From Thermohalobaculum sp964475765 (GTDB taxonomy: Bacteria > Pseudomonadota > Alphaproteobacteria > Rhodobacterales > Rhodobacteraceae), in contig CAYYZH010000159.1 of NCBI GenBank assembly GCA_964475765.1, forward strand, positions 1 to 10,178: 10,178 nucleotides of DNA, written 5' to 3'. The translations under genes were made by a program, and so were the position numbers. Positions 1 to 5,958 of the stretch are shown piece by piece; position 1 is the first letter of the stretch, and every line of letters starts with the position of its first letter. The notes under the pieces were generated by a model that was not told the origin of the DNA, made no database searches, and was given only the letters and a program-made list of their open reading frames with translations.

Positions 1-176
1 GATAGACATTTGAAGGCATTGTGGCGGTCGAGCAGAGCGCTAAGGTACTGCCTGGAGCTTGCCGATCTGAGCTACGTGGTGGAGTTGGACCACTTGGCCA
101 GGGTCGGACTGGGCGACGAAGTCATGGCGGACATGGGTTGGCCCGACCCTTCATCGGAGGTGAGTGTAATGCGTGA
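1..176 (+). pseudogene. livF: C-terminal remnant of a LivF-type ABC transporter ATPase, frame disrupted
   Basis: LivF is one of two ATPases driving branched-chain amino-acid-type ABC importers; only its C-terminal end lies here. Three stretches of the expected LivF ending occur in order but in different frames. GIVAVEQSAKVL is at about 15-50, LELADLSYVVEL and the following HLARVG...EVMAD run from 52 to 132 in the next frame, and ARPFIGGE is at 141-164 back in the first frame, ending at TGA 174-176. Removing one base near 48 and adding one near 133 would give a continuous normal-looking LivF tail. A TAG at 3-5 in the first frame hints at a further lesion. The end overlaps the hydrolase start at 169, as expected for an importer gene placed directly upstream in the same operon. 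Whether this is a true pseudogene or sequencing indels cannot be told from the window. The family match is by eye only. Confidence 0.62.
155..160 (+). promoter_or_regulatory. Ribosome binding site for the N-carbamoyl-D-amino acid hydrolase
   Basis: CGGAGG lies 8 nt before the ATG at 169 and is the strongest Shine-Dalgarno match in this stretch. It settles the start of the hydrolase at 169 and not at the far upstream in-frame codon near 10, whose translation would run through the disrupted LivF tail. Confidence 0.75.
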
Positions 177-1107
177 GATCATTGTTGGTGGTGCCCAAAT
201 GGGGCCAATCCAGCGGGAGGAAAGCCGCGCCACGGTTGTTGCCCGCATGATCGCATTGCTGGATCAGGCAGCGACACGAGGCTGCACTTTGGTCATTTTC
301 CCCGAGCTTTGCCTCACCACCTTCTTTCCGCGCTGGTATGTCGAGGATCAGACTGAAGTCGATCACTGGTTCGAGCGTGAGATGCCCAATGCTGTCACCC
401 AGCCCCTCTTTGACCGGGCGCGAGAACATAGGATTGCGATCTCACTCGGCTACGCGGAACTGACGCCTTCGGGGCAGCATTTCAATACTCAAATTCTGAC
501 GGACCGAACGGGCCAGATCGTTGGCAAGTACCGCAAGGTTCATCTGCCCGGTCACGCGGAATTCGACCTCGACCGCACGCATCAGCATCTGGAGAAACGC
601 TATTTTCTGCCGGGCGACCTCGGCTTTCCCGTGTGGCGCAACATGGATGCGTGGATGGGAATGATGATTTGCAATGACAGGCGCTGGCCCGAGAGCTATC
701 GCGAAATGGGCCTGCAGGGGGTCGAGTTGGTGATGCTCGGCTATAACACGCCGTCGACCAATTCGCAGAAGCCGGATGAAGACCTCAGCGTGCGCATGTT
801 CCACAACGAGCTATCTCTACAGGCCGGTGCCTATCAGAACTCGACCTGGGTTGTGGCTGTGGCGAAAGCGGGCGTTGAAGACGGCCACCCTTTGTTTGCC
901 GGCTCCGTTATTGTCGATCCCGATGGTCGGATCGTTGCCAAGGCCGAGACTGAAGAGGACGAGTTGCTGGTGCATCCCTGCGACATGGACGCGACCATCT
1001 TCGGCAAGGAGACCATGTTCGATTTCAAGCGCCACCGAAGGATCGAGCACTACGGACGCATCACCGGTCAAACCGGCGTTGTCCGGCCGGATGGATCTGT
1101 CGGCTGA
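169..1107 (+). CDS. N-carbamoyl-D-amino acid hydrolase (D-carbamoylase, nitrilase superfamily)
   Basis: This is a cytosolic C-N hydrolase that cleaves N-carbamoyl-D-amino acids to D-amino acid, CO2 and ammonia, the last step of D-hydantoin degradation. The 312-residue product has the usual family length (about 300-310). The nitrilase triad is visible as E46 in FPELCLTTFFPR, K123 in KYRKVHLPGH and C168 in ICNDRRWPE. HLEKRYFLPGDLGFP (from residue 140) and the later GYNTP are hallmarks of D-carbamoylases and differ from the CWDQWFPE-type site of N-carbamoylputrescine amidases. The ATG at 169 is chosen for its ribosome binding site at 155-160 and because the alignable sequence begins there; the same frame stays open further upstream only through the LivF remnant. 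Its stop TGA (1105-1107) shares one base with the ATG of the hydantoinase, implying coupled translation. Family assignment is firm; the exact side-chain preference is unknown. Confidence 0.9.
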   Translation: MREIIVGGAQMGPIQREESRATVVARMIALLDQAATRGCTLVIFPELCLTTFFPRWYVEDQTEVDHWFEREMPNAVTQPLFDRAREHRIAISLGYAELTPSGQHFNTQILTDRTGQIVGKYRKVHLPGHAEFDLDRTHQHLEKRYFLPGDLGFPVWRNMDAWMGMMICNDRRWPESYREMGLQGVELVMLGYNTPSTNSQKPDEDLSVRMFHNELSLQAGAYQNSTWVVAVAKAGVEDGHPLFAGSVIVDPDGRIVAKAETEEDELLVHPCDMDATIFGKETMFDFKRHRRIEHYGRITGQTGVVRPDGSVG

Positions 1108-2561
1108 TGAAACTCGACCTCGCAATTCGTGGCGGTACCGTTGCAACCGCAAGCGACACGTTCACGGCCGATATAGGAATTCGTGACGGCAGGATTGTCG
1201 CGATTGCCGAGGCGCTGGATGCGCCGGATGTCATTGATGCGACGGGGAAACTCGTCCTGCCTGGCGGCATCGAAGCCCATTGTCACATCGCCCAGGAATC
1301 CGGCATGGGCTTGATGACTGCCGACGATTACGCTTCCGGTTCCGTGTCCGCCGCCTTTGGTGGCAACTCGTGTTTCGTGCCGTTCGCAGCGCAGAACAAG
1401 GGTGAAGAAATCCCGGATACACTCGCTCGTTATGACGATCGCGCCGACGGTCGGTCAGTCATCGATTACTCATATCACCTGATCGTCTCAGATCCGACCG
1501 AGACCGTATTGACGAACGGACTGCCCCTGGCCTTTGCCCGTGGGATCACTTCGTTCAAGGTCTTCATGACGTACCCGAAGATCATGATAGACGACCGCCA
1601 GTTTCTCGACATTCTTGCGATGGCCAAGGCACACGGGGCACTGACGATGGTCCATGCCGAGAACAATGCAATGATCGGCTGGATGACTGAAAATCTGGTT
1701 AAGGGTGGGCACACGGCGCCGCGGTATCATGCGCCAAGCCACCCGGCGCTGGCCGAGGAAGAGGCGATCCATCGTGCCGTTTCTCTTGCCAGGCTGGTGG
1801 ATGCGCCGCTGCTGATCGTGCATGTCTCGACCGAAGGCGGGGCAGAAACGGTGCGCAGGGCACGGTACGAAGGTGCCAAGATCTTTGGTGAGACCTGCCC
1901 GCAATACCTGTTCCTGACCCGCGATGATCTGGACCGGCCGGGGATGGAGGGGGCCAAATACATCTGCTCTCCCCCGGTGCGTGATGCGGCGACGCAGAAC
2001 TTGCTTTGGCAACATGTGCGTGCCGGAACCCTGTCGCTCGTCTCCTCCGACCATGCACCCTATCGTGCTGATGCGTCAGGGAAATTTCATGCAGGCCCTG
2101 ATGCGGCTTTCCCCCAGATCGCAAACGGGATGCCCGGGATTGAAATGCGCTTGCCGCTGATGTTCTCGGAAGGGGTTCACAAAGGACGGATGTCGCTCAA
2201 TCAGTTCGTTGCGTTTGCAGCGACCAACGCTGCGCGCATTTACGGCATGCACCCGCGCAAGGGGACGCTTGCCGTGGGTTCAGACGCCGACATCGCAATC
2301 TGGGATCCCAACACCGAGTGGGTGGCGGGAGAGATGCATGACAATATGGACTACAATCCTTTCGAACGCTTTAAGCTGACGGGCAAGCCTGAGACCGTTC
2401 TGACAAGGGGTCAAAGGGTGATCGAGAACGGCGAACTCGTGGGCGATCCTGCCCACGGTGAGTTCATCAAACGGGGGTCCGTGGATCTCTCCGGACTGCC
2501 CGGCCATATGGCGCAAGAGCTTGATCCCGCAACGAATTTTGGCGCGGATATCGCCCCGTGA
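1107..2561 (+). CDS. hydA: D-hydantoinase / dihydropyrimidinase-family cyclic amidohydrolase
   Basis: This metal-dependent amidohydrolase opens the hydantoin or dihydropyrimidine ring to the N-carbamoyl amino acid used by the preceding gene product. At 484 residues it has the normal length. The binuclear-centre residues are all visible: H58 and H60 in GGIEAHCHIAQ, the lysine expected to be carboxylated, K151, in SFKVFMTY, H183 in VHAEN, H239 in IVHVST, and catalytic D315 in SSDHAPY. Y156, a usual substrate-contact position, is kept, and GETCPQYL (261-268) is typical of the family. The HCH metal motif followed by IAQESG marks a hydantoinase-like clade, not the more common HTH form. The start overlaps the hydrolase stop by one base (TGATG), and the stop overlaps the racemase GTG by four bases. 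Dihydropyrimidine or allantoin-like substrates remain possible, but the flanking carbamoylase and racemase favour 5-monosubstituted hydantoins. Confidence 0.9.
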   Translation: MKLDLAIRGGTVATASDTFTADIGIRDGRIVAIAEALDAPDVIDATGKLVLPGGIEAHCHIAQESGMGLMTADDYASGSVSAAFGGNSCFVPFAAQNKGEEIPDTLARYDDRADGRSVIDYSYHLIVSDPTETVLTNGLPLAFARGITSFKVFMTYPKIMIDDRQFLDILAMAKAHGALTMVHAENNAMIGWMTENLVKGGHTAPRYHAPSHPALAEEEAIHRAVSLARLVDAPLLIVHVSTEGGAETVRRARYEGAKIFGETCPQYLFLTRDDLDRPGMEGAKYICSPPVRDAATQNLLWQHVRAGTLSLVSSDHAPYRADASGKFHAGPDAAFPQIANGMPGIEMRLPLMFSEGVHKGRMSLNQFVAFAATNAARIYGMHPRKGTLAVGSDADIAIWDPNTEWVAGEMHDNMDYNPFERFKLTGKPETVLTRGQRVIENGELVGDPAHGEFIKRGSVDLSGLPGHMAQELDPATNFGADIAP

Positions 2562-3211
2562 CTGGGCCGATCATCGTTATCAATCCGAACTCGAACGAGG
2601 CTGTTACCGAGGCTATGGATCAGGCGGTGGATTGCCTTCGGATCGAGGGTGGTCCGCCCATCGAATGTGTGACCCTGACGGAGGGGCCATTTGGCATCGA
2701 AAGTCAGCGCGATTCCGACGCGGTGGTGATGCCGCTGGCGGCAATCGTTGAGCAGCGAGAGGATGCACAAGCCTTTGTAATCGCTTGTTATTCGGACCCA
2801 GGGATCGATGTCTGCCGGTCGGTTGCCAAGGTGCCGGTGTTCGGCATTCAGGAGAGCGGGATCCTGACCGCGATGACCCGCGGCGATCTCTTTGGAATAA
2901 TTGCGATTTCCGACGTTTCGATCGCGCGGCACACCCGATATATGCGCCGGATGGGCGTGCTGGAGCGGCTCGCCAATGAGCGCGCCTTGAACATGTCCGT
3001 GGACGATACGGCGCGGGGTGAGAACACACTAAGCCGTTTGATCGAAACGGGAAATCAGCTTCGGGGTGACGGCGCAGATGTCATCGTTCTCGGCTGTGCC
3101 GGGATGGCCAGACACCGCAAACCGGTCGAGGGCGCGCTGGGCATTCCTGTGATCGATCCGGTTCAGGCGGCGGTTTCGATGGCCTTGGGAGCAACCTTGA
3201 TCAGGGCCTAA
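2558..3211 (+). CDS. Hydantoin racemase (Asp/Glu/hydantoin racemase family)
   Basis: The enzyme interconverts D- and L-5-monosubstituted hydantoins by two-base chemistry, letting the stereoselective downstream enzymes consume both isomers. The 217-residue product is of normal family length. It begins with the family's PIIVINPNSNEAVTEAM segment and has two catalytic-type cysteines in the expected places: C77 in VIACYSDPG and C180 in VLGCAGMARH. FGIQESG (95-101) and the closing GIPVIDPVQAAVSMAL fit the same family. The start is GTG at 2558, overlapping the hydantoinase TGA as GTGA, with only a weak ribosome binding site upstream, so expression probably depends on translation of the preceding gene. 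Allantoin racemase or an arylmalonate-decarboxylase-like relative are alternatives from sequence alone. The neighbours make hydantoin racemase the best call. It is the last gene of the plus-strand unit. Confidence 0.85.
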   Translation: MTGPIIVINPNSNEAVTEAMDQAVDCLRIEGGPPIECVTLTEGPFGIESQRDSDAVVMPLAAIVEQREDAQAFVIACYSDPGIDVCRSVAKVPVFGIQESGILTAMTRGDLFGIIAISDVSIARHTRYMRRMGVLERLANERALNMSVDDTARGENTLSRLIETGNQLRGDGADVIVLGCAGMARHRKPVEGALGIPVIDPVQAAVSMALGATLIRA

Positions 3212-3240
3212 ACGCTGGCCGTTTGCGCTGGGATCCACCC

Positions 3241-3317
3241 CGTATGGCAGGCGTATGGCTCGCGTATTGCAAGCGTATGGCACCTGTATGGCTTGCGTAT
3301 GGCAGGCGTATGTACAG
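3241..3317. repeat. Tandem array of seven 11-bp units, consensus CGTATGGCNNG
   Basis: Seven direct repeats of exactly 11 bp start at 3241, 3252, 3263, 3274, 3285, 3296 and 3307. Units 1 and 6 are identical (CGTATGGCAGG). Unit 3 has T for G at position 6, unit 5 begins with T, and unit 7 departs after CGTATG. The core CGTATGGC is conserved while positions 9-10 vary. The array sits in the 234-bp gap between the convergent racemase and cobO genes, 29 bp after the racemase stop. The period is close to one DNA turn, so every core faces the same side of the helix. That is compatible with protein binding, but simple slippage expansion explains it equally well. Nothing else convincing was seen in the rest of the gap (3212-3240 and 3318-3445). 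Confidence 0.9.
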
Positions 3318-3445
3318 AAAGTCGACCGCGTCTCAGCAACGATCATTTAACCCAAACCATGTACCTCTCTCGTCAGAACCAAGACGCAGCGCAGCACCAT
3401 TTCAGGTCGGGGGACAAGCCACATGACTGATAACTCGCTTAAGGG

Positions 3446-4060
3446 TTAGAACTCGACCCCGATCTGCGCCTTGATGCCGGAGCGGAAAGGGTGCTTCACG
3501 AGTTCCATCTCGGTGGCGAGGTCGGCGATTTCGATCAACTCGTCCTTGGCGTTGCGCCCGGTGCAGACGACATGCGTCATCTCGGGTTTCTCGGTTTTGA
3601 GGAACTCCACGACTTCGGAGATGTCGATATAGTCATAGCGCAGGGCGATGTTGATCTCGTCGAGGAGAACCATGGAGAGGCCGGAGCGGATCAGCTCCTT
3701 GGACTTTTCCCATGCGGCCTGCGCCATTTCGATGTCGCGGGATTTGTCCTGGGTCTCCCAGGTGAAGCCTTCGCCCATCGTGTGGAACTGACAGAGGTCG
3801 GAGAAGTGGGTGGTGATGAGGTCGCGCTCGCCGGTGGACATGCCGCCCTTGATGTACTGCACGACCGCTGAAGGCATCCCGTGCGCGATGTGACGGAAGA
3901 TCATGCCGAAGGCGGCGGTGGATTTGCCCTTGCCCTTGCCGGTGTGGACGACGATCAGGCCCTTCTTGTCGGTCTTGGTCGCCATGATCTTGTCGCGGGC
4001 GGCCTTCTTCTTGGCCATCTTGGAGGCGTGGCGCTCAAAGTCTTCCGGTTTATCGGTCAT
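3446..4060 (-). CDS. cobO: Cob(I)yrinic acid a,c-diamide adenosyltransferase
   Basis: This cytosolic enzyme transfers the 5'-deoxyadenosyl group of ATP to reduced cob(I)yrinic acid a,c-diamide or cobinamide-type corrinoids, forming the Co-C bond of coenzyme B12. The 204-residue protein has the CobO/BtuR form and length. A lysine-rich N-terminus is followed by a P-loop at residues 41-48 (GKGKGKST, then AAFG), an FHTMGEGFTW segment, a Walker-B-like VLLDEINIALRYDYI, VVCTGRNA, and the family's closing AEMELVKHPF-like stretch with GIKAQIGVEF at the end. The ATG at 4060 has a good ribosome binding site (AGGGAG, plus-strand 4067-4072, six bases away). It lies 22 nt after the phosphatase-like gene, so it is probably last in the same transcript but with independent initiation. 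Its stop faces the hydantoin cassette. Assignment is very secure. Confidence 0.95.
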   Translation of the reverse strand: MTDKPEDFERHASKMAKKKAARDKIMATKTDKKGLIVVHTGKGKGKSTAAFGMIFRHIAHGMPSAVVQYIKGGMSTGERDLITTHFSDLCQFHTMGEGFTWETQDKSRDIEMAQAAWEKSKELIRSGLSMVLLDEINIALRYDYIDISEVVEFLKTEKPEMTHVVCTGRNAKDELIEIADLATEMELVKHPFRSGIKAQIGVEF

Positions 4061-4082
4061 GGGGTTCTCCCTGGCGCAAAGG

Positions 4083-4406
4083 TCAGCGCAATCTTGGTGC
4101 GGCCTTGTCCATCAGTTCGTTGATGAGGTCCTGTTGCATGAAGGTATATCGGTCGCGAATGTCGAGGACCAAGATCTGTTTGCCCGCGAGGACGCGCCCG
4201 AAACGGTCGTTGAGGCGGGTGGCGTGCCGGCGCTCCATCACCATGATCACGTCGGCCCAGTCGATCTGATCTGCGCTGAGCGCGTCGTCGGCGTCGTTCG
4301 AGATCCCGGCGAAATCGGTCGAGATGCCGGACCAGTCGGCGAAGACCTGCGCCGCGGTGGGGGAGCGCGCGCGCGCCTTGCCGCAAAGGAAGAGGACGCG
4401 CTTCAC
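4083..4406 (-). CDS. Short low-molecular-weight protein-tyrosine-phosphatase family protein
   Basis: The 107-residue product carries the phosphatase P-loop signature Cys-X5-Arg-Ser right at the N-terminus: C8, R14 and S15 in FLCGKARARSPTAA. This follows a short beta strand (KRVLF), as in low-molecular-weight tyrosine phosphatases and related arsenate reductases. The middle segment (IDWADVIMVMERRHATRL) matches the family's conserved 'aD.ii.M...h' region. It is shorter than the classical enzymes (about 150 residues). The usual late DP general-acid motif is not seen; only D-rich LDIRDRYTF occurs in roughly that place. The start is GTG at 4406 in a GTGA overlap with the preceding acetyltransferase, with no clear ribosome binding site of its own, so translation is probably coupled. 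Its substrate is unknown; the cobalamin context raises, without proving, a role on a phosphorylated metabolite. Confidence 0.72.
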   Translation of the reverse strand: MKRVLFLCGKARARSPTAAQVFADWSGISTDFAGISNDADDALSADQIDWADVIMVMERRHATRLNDRFGRVLAGKQILVLDIRDRYTFMQQDLINELMDKAAPRLR

Positions 4407-4870
4407 AGCTCGCGCCGCATGGTGATCGAGGTCGGACGGTCATAGCCCGGATGCGCGGTCTCTCCGGCCAAAACGAACCCCATGGCGGTGAAGGCGGCAT
4501 GGTTCTCTGTCATCTCGACACGGGTTTGCAATTCGAGCGCAGGCAGGCTCGCGGCCCGCGCCGCGTTCTCGGCGGCATCGAGCAGGGCGCGCCCGATCCC
4601 TTCGCCCTGATGGTCGGGATCGACGGCGAGTTTGCCGACATAAAGCGCATCTTCACGGGGGCTGCAGAACAGGCAGCCGATGGGGGCATCATCCACGTTG
4701 GCCAGCAGGCAAAGCCCTTCGGCGGCCAGCTCGGCCAGTGACATCTCATCATGGGTGTAGAGCGAGGAGGGTGGGTCGATGCGCCCCTCCATCACCGCGA
4801 AGGCCCGGTGCAAAAGATCGAGCACGGCGGTCCAATCGGTGGCCGCATCGGCGGTGTCGATCTCGATCAT
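4403..4870 (-). CDS. GNAT-family N-acetyltransferase (downstream of the deiminase)
   Basis: A predicted acetyl-CoA-dependent acyltransferase of 155 residues. The acetyl-CoA binding motif A is clear at about 81-93: LAVDPDHQGEGIG, giving the Q/R-x-x-G-x-G/A signature (Q88, G91, G93). It is followed by an ALLDAAE helix and the C-terminal HAAFTAMGFV segment typical of GNAT folds. The start at 4870 is chosen because its ATG overlaps the deiminase TGA (ATGA), as at other junctions of this operon; a codon 33 bp further upstream (4903) would lie inside the deiminase and adds non-conserved residues. The stop overlaps the next gene's GTG by four bases. The substrate cannot be read from sequence. An amine or amino-acid acceptor is typical of the family, and a polyamine linked to the adjacent deiminase is only a guess. 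Confidence 0.85.
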   Translation of the reverse strand: MIEIDTADAATDWTAVLDLLHRAFAVMEGRIDPPSSLYTHDEMSLAELAAEGLCLLANVDDAPIGCLFCSPREDALYVGKLAVDPDHQGEGIGRALLDAAENAARAASLPALELQTRVEMTENHAAFTAMGFVLAGETAHPGYDRPTSITMRREL

Positions 4871-5958
4871 GTCGGCACCTTCGGGATCTGCATAGTGCAG
4901 CAATGGATGCCGCCGCCGGTCTCGCCGATGGCGTCGATGGGCAGCTGCACGATGCGGCGCGAGGGCTCGAGTTCGGCGAACAGAGCACGGGCGGCTTCGT
5001 CGCGGGACGTGTCGCCAAAGGAAGGCATGATGATCCCGCCATTGGGGAAGTAGCTGTTGACGTAGGAGGGTGCGAAGATGTCGCCGCGTTCGGGCATGTT
5101 TTCCCAGAGCGGGCGATTGAGCCGGATCACATCGAGCGGCTCTCCGCGGGCGTCGCGCGCGGCCTCAAGCCGGACTGCGTTCTCCTGGAGGTCGGCGTAT
5201 TCCGGATCCTCCTTGTCGTCGGTGACCTCGACCACCACCAGACCGGGGCGGATGAGGCGGGCGAGCCCGTCGACATGCCCGTCGGTGACATCGTCGACCT
5301 CCGAGCCCCAGAGCCAGATGACGTTCAGGGCGGGTGCGTGGGCTTTCAGCGCCTCTTCGATATCCTGCCGGGAGAGGCCGGGATTGCGGTTGGGGTTCAG
5401 GAGACAGGTTTCGGTCGTGATCAGCGTGCCGCGTCCGTCGGTCTCGAACGCGCCGCCTTCGGCCACGATGGGTGCGGTCTGGAACTCGATGCCGCGTTTG
5501 GTCGCGAAGCGCTCGGCCAACGTCAGGTCGGCGTCATAGCCCTCGAACTTCTCCCCCCATGTGTTGAAGTTCCAGCCCGTCGCTGTCAGCCCGTTCGTGT
5601 CGCGCCCGAAGACCGGCAGGGTATCGCGGGCCCAGATATCGTAGTGCTCCATCACGAGCACTTCGACGTCCCAGCCAAGCTGGCGCGCGGCATCGACGCT
5701 GTCACCTGGGTTGACCAGCATCGTGACCGGCTCGAACGTGGCGATGGCGCGTGCGATGGCGGCTTGTTCGATCCGGATCGCGGTGACTTCGTCGAAGGAA
5801 TAGTGATCGAAGGCCGAGCACCACGCCATGACGCAGGCCGCGTGCGGCGTCCATTCCGGCAGCATCCACTGTTGTTGCGTGGCGCCGGCCGGCCCTGCAA
5901 GCGTGGCCGCGCCAGTGGTGCCAAGGAATGTTCTGCGGGTGATCTCGTCTGCCATCAT
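4867..5958 (-). CDS. Agmatine deiminase family protein with Tat signal peptide
   Basis: The protein belongs to the agmatine deiminase/bacterial peptidyl-arginine deiminase family, guanidino-group hydrolases that release ammonia; agmatine deiminases make N-carbamoylputrescine. The 363-residue product keeps the active-site blocks: YDIWARDTLPVF (106-117), WNFNTWGEKF (129-138), AEGGAFETDGRGT (166-178), the GHVDG histidine H228, and the C-terminal GGGIHCCTMQ with the expected nucleophile C353. Its N-terminus is unusual: ITRRTFLGTTGAATLAG (6-22) is a twin-arginine signal followed by a short hydrophobic stretch, predicting export of the folded enzyme to the periplasm, whereas classical AguA is cytosolic. 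A strong ribosome binding site (GGAGGGG, plus-strand 5964-5970) precedes the ATG at 5958, which overlaps the cobN stop as ATGA; an ATG at 5955 is equally usable. The true substrate, agmatine or another guanidine compound, is open. Confidence 0.87.
   Translation of the reverse strand: MMADEITRRTFLGTTGAATLAGPAGATQQQWMLPEWTPHAACVMAWCSAFDHYSFDEVTAIRIEQAAIARAIATFEPVTMLVNPGDSVDAARQLGWDVEVLVMEHYDIWARDTLPVFGRDTNGLTATGWNFNTWGEKFEGYDADLTLAERFATKRGIEFQTAPIVAEGGAFETDGRGTLITTETCLLNPNRNPGLSRQDIEEALKAHAPALNVIWLWGSEVDDVTDGHVDGLARLIRPGLVVVEVTDDKEDPEYADLQENAVRLEAARDARGEPLDVIRLNRPLWENMPERGDIFAPSYVNSYFPNGGIIMPSFGDTSRDEAARALFAELEPSRRIVQLPIDAIGETGGGIHCCTMQIPKVPT

Noticed and set aside
10..168. N-terminal extension of the hydrolase (start near 10)
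   Set aside because: The extension reads as LivF tail (LELADLSYVVEL), not as D-carbamoylase, and the ribosome binding site at 155-160 supports the start at 169.
3210..3224. Short inverted repeat AAACG-CTGGC-CGTTT after the racemase stop, as a terminator
   Set aside because: The stem is only 5 bp, includes three A-T pairs and has no U-run after it, so it is too weak to call.
3318..3445. Cobalamin riboswitch or small gene in the gap near cobO
   Set aside because: The gap is downstream of cobO, not upstream. No B12-box-like sequence was seen, and the 23-codon frame starting at 3359 has no ribosome binding site.
169..5958. Pathway link between the deiminase product N-carbamoylputrescine and the nitrilase-type hydrolase in the same window
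   Set aside because: The hydrolase has D-carbamoylase hallmarks (CNDRRWPE, HLEKRYF) and lacks the CWDQWFPE-type N-carbamoylputrescine amidase site. The two genes are on opposite strands in separate operons, and the deiminase is predicted to be exported.
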